This document shows, one piece after another, positions 43,227 through 51,263 of a stretch of 64,000 nucleotides of DNA. Location: the NCBI RefSeq assembly GCF_001653335.1, contig NZ_CP015079.1, positions 3,410,001-3,474,000 on the forward strand, in the 5' to 3' direction. Source of the DNA: Nocardioides dokdonensis FR1436 (GTDB lineage Bacteria; Actinomycetota; Actinomycetes; Propionibacteriales; Nocardioidaceae). Positions within the stretch are counted from its first letter, which is position 1; each line of letters opens with the position of its first letter. The notes under the pieces were generated by a model, which saw only the letters and a list, made by a program, of their open reading frames with translations, did not search any database and was not told the origin of the DNA. Both the position numbers and the translations under genes were made by a program.

Positions 43227-43603
43227 AGGCTACGGGGCCGGCGTGCGAGCCCGGGACCGGTGCACGGCTGCGGGCGCAGAGGTACGGGAGGATCCGGGGC
43301 GCCTTCGGTCCAGCCCGGTGCGCGACCGGCTGCCGTGGCGGGCTGTTGTCTAGGGGGTCCAGGATCCTCCCGCGCCCGCTCTCGTGGGGCGGACCGACCT
43401 CCGCGAACAGTGACGGACAGGTGTTTGGCACCCCACCCTCCGACACGGCCACTCGGACGTCGGTCCGCCCGCCACGATCTGCACGAGCGGACGGCTCAGG
43501 TTGTCGCGCGGGGTGGGCGGTGTCAACCGGTCGCTGACCTGCGCGTTCATCTAAAGTCGCAGGTCAACGGTGGTCGACCGCGAGGGAAGTTCTCCCCGGG
43601 AAT
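43227..43603. other. Non-coding stretch with three inverted repeats
   Basis: No gene is supported between lnt and the TetR gene. It contains CGGGAGGATCC (43285-43295) with its complement at 43362-43372, GGGCGGACCGAC (43387-43398) with its complement at 43459-43470, and TGACCTGCG (43535-43543) with its complement at 43558-43566 around an AT-rich centre. It could hold the lnt-operon leader, the TetR terminator or a structured RNA. A 66-codon ORF at 43350-43550 on the minus strand lacks a Shine-Dalgarno sequence. Confidence 0.6.
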
Positions 43604-44230
43604 CTAGACCGGTCCCGGCGTGTCGGGCGCGACGCGCCGAGCGGGCGTCGTCGCCGGGTCCCCCACGACCCCGAGCAGCCGCAGGGCCAGCGCCGAGTAC
43701 TCCTCGGCGAGCTCGCCCAGACCCATCCGGCCGGCCGGGTCGTACCACCGGGCCACGCCGCTGCACATCTCCAGCAGGGCGCGCCGCGCGATCGAGGCCG
43801 AGGTGACGGCGAAGTGGCCGCTGCCGACCCCGTCGTCGATGACCTGCTGCCACAGCGCCTCGTAGCGGTCGCGCAGCGCGACCACCTCCTGGCGCCGTGA
43901 CGGGGACAGGGCGTGCACCTCGTCGTCGACCACCCGGGTCTCCAGGGGGCGTTGCGCGTGGCTGGTGACGTGCATCCCGACGAGGTCGGCGAGGCGTGTC
44001 GGTGCGTCGTCGGTGGAGCCGGCGATCTCCTCCCCCGCCCTGACCAGTCGTTCGAGGCTGGTGCGCATGAGGGTGACGAGCAGGTCCTCCTTGGTGCCCA
44101 TGTAGTGGTAGAGCGTCGCGCTGGAGAGGCCGGCGTGCTCGGCGAGCTGGCGGATGCCGGTGCCGTGGAAGCCGCGCTCGGCGAAGAGCTCGAGTGCCGC
44201 GGCGTGCACACGCTCGCCCGTGGAGGTCAT
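43604..44230 (-). CDS. TetR/AcrR family repressor
   Basis: 208 residues. Helix-turn-helix ALELFAERGFHGTGIRQLAEHAGLSSATLYHYMGTKEDLL is canonical. The ligand domain is of the TetR_C type; an acyl-CoA ligand is plausible. Divergent from the acyl-CoA operon, with an intergenic (ATCG)4 palindrome as likely operator. TAGCAT lies 7 nt before its ATG, so leaderless. Confidence 0.92.
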   Translation of the reverse strand: MTSTGERVHAAALELFAERGFHGTGIRQLAEHAGLSSATLYHYMGTKEDLLVTLMRTSLERLVRAGEEIAGSTDDAPTRLADLVGMHVTSHAQRPLETRVVDDEVHALSPSRRQEVVALRDRYEALWQQVIDDGVGSGHFAVTSASIARRALLEMCSGVARWYDPAGRMGLGELAEEYSALALRLLGVVGDPATTPARRVAPDTPGPV

Positions 44231-44237
44231 GAGCCTT

Positions 44238-44258
44238 ATGCTATCGATCGATCGATCG
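44238..44258. promoter_or_regulatory. Divergent promoter and (ATCG)4 operator
   Basis: The minus-strand box TAGCAT (44238-44243) serves the TetR gene. Next to it ATCG is repeated four times at 44243-44258, a self-complementary sequence that would suit a TetR dimer. A plus-strand TATGCT (44237-44242) may serve the acyl-CoA operon. Confidence 0.55.
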
Positions 44259-44300
44259 AACCGCCACGCCGAGCGCGGCACGAGCACGAGGAGGACGCCG

Positions 44301-45050
44301 GTGCAGCCGGTCGAGTACGCACAGGACGGGCCCGTCGCCCGCATCCACCTCAACCGCCCCGAGCGGCTCAACGCCGTCGACGTCGACCTGACGCGTGAGC
44401 TGGCCTCGGCGCTGGCGCGCGCCGCCGGCGACGGCGCCCGTGCGGTGGTGCTGGCCGGCCGCGGCCGCGCCTTCTGCGCCGGGCACGACCTCAAGGCCGA
44501 CCCGCTGGTCGAGACGCCGCTGCAGACCCGGGCCCGGCTGGAGGAGATCCAGGACGTCACCCGACTGGTCCGACGCTTCCCCGGCCCGGTCGTGGCCGCG
44601 GTCCACGGCTACGCGCTGGGCGCCGGCTGCGAGTTCGCGCTGGCCTGTGACGTCGTGGTCGCCTCCGAGGACGCCGTGTTCGGTTTCCCCGAGGTCTCGG
44701 TGGGGCTCTCGGTGACCGGCGGCATCTCCCGGCTCCTGCCGGTGCTGGTGGGGTGGGCCCGGGCCAAGGAGCTGCTGCTCCTCGGTGAGCGGGTCGGTGG
44801 GACCGACGCCGCTGCGATGGGCCTGGTCTCCCGCGCGGTTCCGGCCGGCACCCACGAGGACGTGGCCCTCGAGCTGGCGGGCCGGATGGCCCAGCGCCCG
44901 GCACTGGCGCTGTCGCTGGCCAAGCAGGTCCTCGACGGCGGGCTCGACGGGACGCTGGAGGAGGCGATGGGTCGCGAGGTCGAGCACGCGTTGCTCACCT
45001 CGCTGTCCGGTGAGGGCGACGCCCCGCGCGAGGGGTTCGGTCGTGGCTGA
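44301..45050 (+). CDS. Enoyl-CoA hydratase/isomerase family protein
   Basis: 249 residues of the crotonase fold. Substrate/CoA motifs are RAFCAGHDLKAD, VVAAVHGYALGAGCEFALACD and DAVFGFPEVSVGL, the oxyanion-hole glycines and catalytic Glu region. It should hydrate or isomerise an acyl-CoA formed by the next gene's product. GTG start with GAGGAGG upstream. The 3' end overlaps the CoA ligase gene by 8 nt. Confidence 0.88.
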   Translation: MQPVEYAQDGPVARIHLNRPERLNAVDVDLTRELASALARAAGDGARAVVLAGRGRAFCAGHDLKADPLVETPLQTRARLEEIQDVTRLVRRFPGPVVAAVHGYALGAGCEFALACDVVVASEDAVFGFPEVSVGLSVTGGISRLLPVLVGWARAKELLLLGERVGGTDAAAMGLVSRAVPAGTHEDVALELAGRMAQRPALALSLAKQVLDGGLDGTLEEAMGREVEHALLTSLSGEGDAPREGFGRG

Positions 45051-46578
45051 GGCCCCGCGCACCGAGCTGAGCCTGGTCGAGCACCTGCTGGGCGCCGCCG
45101 AGCGCTGGCCCGACCGGCCGGCGTGGACCTTCGACCTCGGCGCGGCCGGGCGCACGACCTGGACGTTCGCGCAGGTCGCCGCCGCCAGCGCGGCGTACGC
45201 CGGGGCGCTCGCGGAGCGTGGCGTCACCGCCGGCGACCGGGTCGCGGTGATGCTCGGCAACGTCGCCGACTCGCCCCTGCTCTGGCTGGCGCTGCAGCGG
45301 CTCGGTGCCGCGACGGTGCCGCTCAACGTCCGCTACCGCCACGACGACCTCGCCCACGTGCTCAGCGACTCCGAGGCCCGTCTCGTGGTGGCCGCACCCG
45401 AGCACCACGACCTGGTCCGCAGCACCGGCGGCGTGGCGGTGCTGGCCCCGCACGAGCTCGTGGCCGACCTCGGGACTGCGGCGGAGCGCTCGGCGGATGT
45501 CGTTGGTGACCAATCGACATCCGCGCGGCCCGACCCGGACACGGTCGTCAACGTGCAGTACACCTCCGGGACGACCGGCCGGCCGAAGGGCTGCCTGCTG
45601 ACCCACCGCTACTGGACCACGCTGGGCGCATCGATGCTGGAGGAGTTCCCGCACCTCGACAGCGACGACGTGATGCTGACCGCCCAGCCCTTCCACTACG
45701 TCGACCCGCAGTGGAACGTGGCCACCGCCCTGATGGCCGGTGCCCACCTCGTCGCGCTCGACGGGTTCCACCCCTCGACGTTCTGGGCGCACGTGCGCGA
45801 GCACGAGGTCACCTACTTCTACTGCTTGGCCTCGATGCCGACCCTGCTGCTGCGGATGCCGCCGGACCCGGCCGACCGCGACCACCGGGTGCGTGCGGTG
45901 CAGTGCTCGGCCATCCCGCCGGCCCTGCACGCCGACCTCGAGGCACGCTGGGGGGTGGGCTGGTACGAGGCCTTCGGGATGACCGAGACCGGCGCCGACA
46001 TCCGGGTCGGCGAGCAGGAGCACGCCGCCCTGGTCGGCACCGGTTGCCTGGGCCGGCCGGCGGCCCACCGCGAGGTGCGCGTGGACCCGACCGGCCAGCT
46101 CTGGCTGCGCGGGCCCGGCATGATGCGCGGCTACCTCGGCCTGGACTCCCCCTTCGACCCCGACGGCTGGTTCCCCACCGGTGACCTGGCCCGCCTCGAC
46201 GACCAGGGCCGCGTCTACCTGACCGGACGGCTCAAGGACATGATCCGCCGCAGCGGCGAGAACATCGCGGCCGTCGAGGTGGAGGAGGTGCTGCTCAGCC
46301 ACCCCGAGGTCCGCCTCGCCGCCGTCGTCGGCGTGCCCGACGACGTGCGCGGCGAGGAGGTGATGGCCTACGTCGTGGCGCCGGGCACCGACGCCGACTC
46401 GCTCGCCGCGTGGTGCGCCGCACGGCTGGCCCCGTTCAAGGTGCCCAGCCGGTGGGCGCTGCGGGAGTCGCTGCCGCTCACCGCCTCGCACCGGGTCGAG
46501 AAGGCGGTCCTGCGCGCCGAGACCGCCGCCCCCGGATCGCCCACCGTGCACACCGGGCCCGGGCGGGGCGCCCGATGA
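45043..46578 (+). CDS. Acyl-CoA synthetase, AMP-binding, CaiC-like
   Basis: 511 residues. P-loop-like VQYTSGTTGRPKG, AMP motif FGMTETG, GWFPTGDLARLDDQGRVYLTGRLKDMI and the C-terminal catalytic RVEKAVLR lysine are all present. The closest resemblance from memory is to carnitine/crotonobetaine-CoA ligases, but the true acid is unknown. The stretch ADVVGDQSTS just before the P-loop is encoded by one copy of the 20-bp palindrome family (45499-45518). GTG start inside the hydratase gene; ATGA overlap with the amidohydrolase. Confidence 0.88.
   Translation: MAEAPRTELSLVEHLLGAAERWPDRPAWTFDLGAAGRTTWTFAQVAAASAAYAGALAERGVTAGDRVAVMLGNVADSPLLWLALQRLGAATVPLNVRYRHDDLAHVLSDSEARLVVAAPEHHDLVRSTGGVAVLAPHELVADLGTAAERSADVVGDQSTSARPDPDTVVNVQYTSGTTGRPKGCLLTHRYWTTLGASMLEEFPHLDSDDVMLTAQPFHYVDPQWNVATALMAGAHLVALDGFHPSTFWAHVREHEVTYFYCLASMPTLLLRMPPDPADRDHRVRAVQCSAIPPALHADLEARWGVGWYEAFGMTETGADIRVGEQEHAALVGTGCLGRPAAHREVRVDPTGQLWLRGPGMMRGYLGLDSPFDPDGWFPTGDLARLDDQGRVYLTGRLKDMIRRSGENIAAVEVEEVLLSHPEVRLAAVVGVPDDVRGEEVMAYVVAPGTDADSLAAWCAARLAPFKVPSRWALRESLPLTASHRVEKAVLRAETAAPGSPTVHTGPGRGAR
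45499..45518 (+). repeat. In-gene copy of the 20-bp palindrome family
   Basis: GTCGTTGGTGACCAATCGAC, a reverse-orientation copy with one substitution against the consensus, inside the acyl-CoA synthetase. The arms extend to GGATGTCG and CGACATCC (45495-45522). No partner is found 41 bp away on either side. Confidence 0.75.
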
Positions 46579-48188
46579 GGGCCGACCTGCTGCTGACCAA
46601 CGCCCGGGTCCGGACCCTCGAGGGCCCGGGCCGCGCCGACGTGGCCCGCAGCGTCGCCGTCTGGCGCGACCGGATCGTCGCCGTCGACGAGGACGTGCCC
46701 GCGCACCGGGTCGTCGACCTCGACGGCGCCGTCGTCGCCCCGGGCTTCCACGACGCCCACAACCACATGGCCTGGTTCGGGCAGTCCCTCGAGGAGCTCG
46801 ACCTGCGCCTGCCCACCCTCGAGGCCCTGTACGACGCCGTGGCCCGGCGCGCGCGGGAGCTCCCGGAGGGCGCCTGGGTGATCGGGGCCGGCTACGACGA
46901 GAACAAGATCGGGGCGCACCCGACCCGCGACGGGCTCGACCGGGCCGCCGGCGGACGCCGGGTCTGGCTGCGCCACACCTCGGGCCACATGTGCGTGGCG
47001 AGCAGCGCCCTGCTCGACGACCTCGGTCTCGCCGATGCCGCCGTCGACGTGCCCGGTGGGCGGGTGGTCGTCGACGCCGCCGGGCGACCGACGGGGCTGC
47101 TGCAGGAGCAGGCCCAGCACCTGGTCAACGCCCTGGTGCTGCCCTACCCCGTGACCGGGCTCGTCGACGCCATCGAGCGCGCCGGGCAGGTCTACCTGAG
47201 CCAGGGCCTGACCTCCGTGGTCGAGGCCGGTGTCGGCGGCGGCTGGATCGGGCGCAGCCCGGTCGAGGTCGCGGCGTACCAGGAGGCCCGGGCGCAGGGC
47301 CGGCTGCCGGTGCGCGTCGAGCTCATGGTCGCCGCGGACGCGCTGCGCCGCCTCGAGGGCCATGCCGACGACGACCTCGGCATCGGGCTCGACCTGGGCA
47401 TCCGCACCGGTCTCGGCGACGACCGGCTGCGTCTGGGGCCCGTAAAGATCTTCTCCGACGGCTCCCTGATCGGGCACACGTGCGCGCTCAGCGAGGAGTT
47501 CTCCGACACCCCCGGCGAGAAGGGCTACCTGCAGGACGACGCCGAGGTGCTGCGGACCCGGATCCTCGACGCGCACCGCTCGGGGTGGCGGGTCGCCGCG
47601 CACGCCATCGGCGACGCCGCCATCGACCTGGTCCTCGACTCCTACGAGGAGGCGCAGCGCCGGTGGCCGCGGGCCGACGTGCGCCACCGCATCGAGCACT
47701 TCGGTGTCTCCCGGCCCGACCAGGTCGCCCGTGCCGCCGCGCTGGGCGTCGTCCCGGTGCCGCAGGGCCGCTTCGTGGGCGAGATCGGCGACGGGATGCT
47801 GCGTGCGCTCGGCCCGGCCCGGGCCGGGTGGGCCTACCGCTACCGCTCGCTCCTCGACGCCGGCATCGTCGTGCCCGGCAGCTCGGACCGCCCCGTGGTC
47901 GACGGCACCCCGCTGCGCGGCATCCACGACATGGTCAACCGACTCACCGACTCGGGTCAGCCGTGCGGGCCGGAGGAGGCGATCACCGGGCTGGAGGCGC
48001 TCACGGCCTACACGCTCGGCTCGGCCCACGCCTCGCACCAGGAGCACGAGCGCGGCAGCATCGCGGTCGGCAAGCTCGCCGACCTCGTCGTCCTCGACGA
48101 CGACCCCGCCACCGTCGACGCCGGGGTGATCCGCGACATCGAGGTGCTGCGTACCTTCCTCGGAGGAGAGGTGGTGTGGCAAGCATGA
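46575..48188 (+). CDS. YtcJ-like amidohydrolase
   Basis: 537 residues of the amidohydrolase superfamily. The metal-binding HxH is in FHDAHNHMAWFGQS; later His in AAHAIGDAA and HRIEHFG and Asp in GSSDRPVVDG complete the site. VKIFSDGSLIGHTCAL is typical of YtcJ/N-substituted formamide deformylase relatives. It may release the acid that the CoA ligase activates, or be unrelated. ATGA overlaps on both sides show tight coupling. Confidence 0.87.
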   Translation: MRADLLLTNARVRTLEGPGRADVARSVAVWRDRIVAVDEDVPAHRVVDLDGAVVAPGFHDAHNHMAWFGQSLEELDLRLPTLEALYDAVARRARELPEGAWVIGAGYDENKIGAHPTRDGLDRAAGGRRVWLRHTSGHMCVASSALLDDLGLADAAVDVPGGRVVVDAAGRPTGLLQEQAQHLVNALVLPYPVTGLVDAIERAGQVYLSQGLTSVVEAGVGGGWIGRSPVEVAAYQEARAQGRLPVRVELMVAADALRRLEGHADDDLGIGLDLGIRTGLGDDRLRLGPVKIFSDGSLIGHTCALSEEFSDTPGEKGYLQDDAEVLRTRILDAHRSGWRVAAHAIGDAAIDLVLDSYEEAQRRWPRADVRHRIEHFGVSRPDQVARAAALGVVPVPQGRFVGEIGDGMLRALGPARAGWAYRYRSLLDAGIVVPGSSDRPVVDGTPLRGIHDMVNRLTDSGQPCGPEEAITGLEALTAYTLGSAHASHQEHERGSIAVGKLADLVVLDDDPATVDAGVIRDIEVLRTFLGGEVVWQA

Positions 48189-48813
48189 TCGGGCAGACAC
48201 ACGAGGACCACCCGCTGGTGCCGGCCGCGTCGCTGCGTGCCGACCAGCTGGGCCGGGTGCGCGACATCTACGACGAGGCGTTCCCCGAGGAGCTGCGGGT
48301 GCCCTTCGAGGACCTGCTGGTCGACCGGCTGCTGGTGCGCGTGTCCGGCTCCGGACAGCCCGAGGGCCTCGCGGTCGTCCGGGCCCTGGGTCCGACGGGC
48401 TGGACCTTCCTGCGCTACTACGCCGTGGGGGCCCGCGGTGGTGGCATCGGCTCGGCGATGCTCGACCAGCTCGCGGCCGCGCTGGCCCGCGAGGGCGGCT
48501 CGCTGCTGGTCTGGGACGTCGAGGACCCCGACGAGCCCGGCCTGTCCCCGAGCACGTCGAGGAGCACCTGCGCCGGATCCGGTTCTACGAGCGCAACGGC
48601 GCCGAACTGCTGCCGGTGGTGGAGTACCGCCCTCCCCACGACGGCGAGCTCGCCGGGCACGCCCCCGCGATGCGGCTGATGTGTCGCACCCTGGGCGCGT
48701 GGGTGCGCCCGCCGGTGGCCGACATCGTGCGCGGCGCCTACCGGTACCGCTACGGCCTCGACGGCGACCACCCCGCCGTACGCCGCACGCTGGAGGCCAG
48801 CGGACTCGTCTGA
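48185..48813 (+). pseudogene. GNAT family N-acetyltransferase, frameshifted
   Basis: The first frame gives MIGQTHEDHPLVPAASLRADQ to VEDPDEPGLSP with the acetyl-CoA loop ARGGGIGSAMLDQL. The frame breaks at 48546-48549. The next frame continues EHVEEHLRRIRFYERNGAELLPVVEYRPP to SGLV and the stop at 48811. Adding one C to CCCC joins them into about 209 residues. The reading frame otherwise looks intact, so this may be an assembly error. The ATG overlaps the amidohydrolase stop. Confidence 0.8.
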
Positions 48814-48895
48814 CGCACCGCCCGAACAGACGTCGGCGGGAGATCTTCCGGCGTTTCATTCGACATGCCGGAGAATCTTCTGGCATCGTGGAGGC

Positions 48896-50362
48896 ATGAG
48901 CATCGAGACCTCCATTGCCTCGCTGGTCGAGGACGCCTCCGGCCAGCCCTACCCCTACCGGCGCGTCGAGCTCGTCGAGCCCGACTGGACCCGCTTCCCG
49001 GGCTGGCGCGACGTCACCGCCGCCGACTGGGCCTCGGTGCAGTGGCAGCGGGCGCACTGCGTCAAGAACGTGCGCCAGCTGCGCGAGCTGATGGGCGACC
49101 TGATCGACGACCGGTTCTACGCCGACCTGGAGCGCGACCAGGCCGAGCGGGCCACGATGTCGATGCTGGTGCCGCCGCAGATGCTCAACACGATGGTGCC
49201 GCACGAGACGCCGTCCGGCCCCGGCTCGCTGACCGAGGCGTTCTACGCCGACCCGATCCGGCACTACATGCTCCCGGTGCTCTCCGACCGGCGCACCGAC
49301 TGGGCCTCGCACCCGCACGCCACCCGCGACTCGCTGCACGAGCACGACATGTGGGCCACCGAGGGCCTGACGCACCGCTACCCGACGAAGGTGCTGGCCG
49401 AGCTGCTGCCGACCTGCCCGCAGTACTGCGGCCACTGCACGCGCATGGACCTGGTGGGCAACTCCACGCCCGTGATCGAGAAACTGAAGTTCGCCGGCAA
49501 GCCGAACGACCGGATCGGCGACATGCTCGACTACCTGCGCCGTACGCCGCAGGTGCGCGACGTCGTCGTCTCCGGCGGCGACGTGGCCAACATGCCCTGG
49601 CCCCGGCTCGAGGCGTTCCTGACCTCGGTGCTCGAGATCGAGAACGTGCGCGACATCCGCCTGGCCACCAAGGCGCTCGTGGGTCTGCCACAGCACTGGC
49701 TGCAGCCCGACGTCGTCGAGGGCATGTCCCGGGTGGCCGGGATGGCCCGCTCCCGTGGGGTGTCCCTGGCGATCCACACCCACGCCAACCACGCCCAGTC
49801 GATCACCCCGCTCGTGGCCGAGGCGTCGCGGGCGATGCTCGACGCCGGGGTGCGCGACGTGCGCAACCAGGGGGTGCTGCTCAACGGCGTCAACGCCGAC
49901 CCGCACGCCCTGCTCGACCTGTGCTTCGCGCTGCTCGACGGCGCCCAGGTCATGCCCTACTACTTCTACATGTGCGACATGATCCCGTACTCGGAGCACT
50001 GGCGGGTCTCGGTCGCCGACGCCCAGCGCCTGCAGCACCACATCATGGGCTACCTGCCCGGGTTCGCCACGCCGCGCATCGTCTGCGACGTGCCGTTCGT
50101 GGGCAAGCGGTGGGTGCACCAGCTCGCCGACTACGACACCGAGCGCGGCATCTCCTACTGGACCAAGAACTACCGGACCTCCATCGAGGCCACCGACCCC
50201 GAGGCGTTGTCGCGCACCTACGAGTACTACGACCCGATCCACACCCTCCCCGAGGCCGGCCAGCGCTGGTGGGCCGAGCACGGGCGCCTCGACGAGTCCG
50301 CCCTCAAGGCCGCCGAGGTCGCCGAGGCCTCGCGGCGCACCGCCGCGCTGCAGGCCTACTGA
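48896..50362 (+). CDS. KamA family lysine 2,3-aminomutase-like radical SAM enzyme
   Basis: 488 residues. The cluster-binding CxxxCxxC is at C174, C178 and C181 (CPQYCGHC). SAM-contacting GGD follows in VVVSGGDVANMPWPRL. VPFVGKRWVHQ near the C-terminus may hold the PLP lysine. Converts an alpha-amino acid, classically lysine, to its beta isomer. The C-terminal 80 residues differ from classical KamA, so the substrate may differ. It converges on an Lrp-type regulator. The ATG is close to GGAGG. Confidence 0.87.
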   Translation: MSIETSIASLVEDASGQPYPYRRVELVEPDWTRFPGWRDVTAADWASVQWQRAHCVKNVRQLRELMGDLIDDRFYADLERDQAERATMSMLVPPQMLNTMVPHETPSGPGSLTEAFYADPIRHYMLPVLSDRRTDWASHPHATRDSLHEHDMWATEGLTHRYPTKVLAELLPTCPQYCGHCTRMDLVGNSTPVIEKLKFAGKPNDRIGDMLDYLRRTPQVRDVVVSGGDVANMPWPRLEAFLTSVLEIENVRDIRLATKALVGLPQHWLQPDVVEGMSRVAGMARSRGVSLAIHTHANHAQSITPLVAEASRAMLDAGVRDVRNQGVLLNGVNADPHALLDLCFALLDGAQVMPYYFYMCDMIPYSEHWRVSVADAQRLQHHIMGYLPGFATPRIVCDVPFVGKRWVHQLADYDTERGISYWTKNYRTSIEATDPEALSRTYEYYDPIHTLPEAGQRWWAEHGRLDESALKAAEVAEASRRTAALQAY

Positions 50363-50725
50363 CCCTCGGTGCCACCGTGACGGCGGCGCTGCGGTCGAGG
50401 GCCGCGGCGCTGCCGTTTGGTCACCAACGACACCCCAACCTGCTTCCGGTGTGCCGTTTGGTCACCAACGGCACCCCAACCGGCTTCCGGTGTGCCGTTT
50501 GGTCACCAACGGCAACGGCAACGCCACCGGTGCCACGATCGAGCCCCCGGCTCAGGCCGGACAGGGTTGTGGCCTGGAGAGCGGGGTCCGGCGCAGCGAC
50601 CGTTCGCGACCCGGGGACGCACCTATCGCGATGGACTTCACCCTCGGCGCGCAGGAGGTCGTCCCTCACCGACTCGCAGGGGTCCAGCCGGTCCCAGGAC
50701 GCGGCGCTGCTCGCGCGGTGAGCCG
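50363..50725. other. Non-coding gap between kamA-like and lrp genes
   Basis: The first part (50412-50513) holds three phased palindromes. Beyond 50514 I see only GGCAACGGCAACG and unstructured GC-rich DNA up to the 3' end of the Lrp gene. No ORF here has a plausible start or composition. Confidence 0.6.
50412..50513 (+). repeat. Array of three 20-bp palindromes at exact 41-bp spacing
   Basis: Copies at 50412-50431, 50453-50472 and 50494-50513, all in the forward orientation GYCGTTTGGTCACCAACGRC. The two 21-bp spacers differ from each other at one position, so this locus is also a 41-bp tandem duplication. The first copy begins 49 nt after the kamA-like stop. Confidence 0.9.
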
Positions 50726-51202
50726 TCAGGCCGGGTCGGGGTCCGCTGTGCCGGTGACCGGTCGGTTCTCGTAGTAGGTCGTGAGCACGATCGTGGTGCG
50801 TGTCGACACGTTGGCCGCAGCCCGCACCCGGGCGAGCAGGTCCTCCAGCGCTGACGGGGACGTGCAGCGCACCAGCAGCACGTAGGACTCTTCCCCCGCC
50901 ACCGACCAGCAGGACTCGATCTCCTCGATGTGCTCGAGGCGGGCTGCGCAGTCGTCGGGCTGGGACGGGTCGATGGGGCGGATGGAGATGAACGCCGCCA
51001 GCGGTACGCCGATCTCGGCGTGGTTGATGGTCGCGCCGTAACCCTGGATCAGGTCACGCTGCTCGAGCCGCTTGACCCGTTGGTGCACCGCAGACGTCGA
51101 CAGGCCCGTGGCCTTGCCCAGGTCGGTGAAGGACATCCGGCCGTCGTGGGCCAACAGCTCGAGGATCTTGCGGTCGGTCGGCTCGACACCGGGATGGCTC
51201 AC
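50726..51202 (-). CDS. Lrp/AsnC family transcriptional regulator
   Basis: 158 residues. N-terminal helix-turn-helix (TDRKILELLAHDGRMSFTDLGKATGLSTSAVHQRVKRLE), then the RAM ligand domain (VPLAAFISIRPIDPSQ, CWSVAGEESYVLLV). Lrp proteins sense amino acids. It faces the kamA-like gene tail to tail and may control amino acid use there, but no binding site was seen. Confidence 0.92.
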   Translation of the reverse strand: MSHPGVEPTDRKILELLAHDGRMSFTDLGKATGLSTSAVHQRVKRLEQRDLIQGYGATINHAEIGVPLAAFISIRPIDPSQPDDCAARLEHIEEIESCWSVAGEESYVLLVRCTSPSALEDLLARVRAAANVSTRTTIVLTTYYENRPVTGTADPDPA

Positions 51203-51263
51203 GCCAGCAGCCTAGTGCCCGACGGGGTCGCGGCGTAGCGGCGTCCCCTGCAAGACTGCCGGC

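Noticed and set aside
43350..43550. 66-codon minus-strand ORF in the non-coding gap
   Set aside because: No ribosome site, no recognisable family, and it crosses the inverted repeats; only the first 30 codons look plausible.
43227..43603. Known riboswitch, 6S, SRP or RNase P RNA
   Set aside because: I could not match any conserved core of these classes; a covariance-model search would decide.
50412..50513. CRISPR array
   Set aside because: Repeats are 20 bp and nearly palindromic, the two spacers are almost identical to each other, other loci have opposite orientations, and no cas gene is present.
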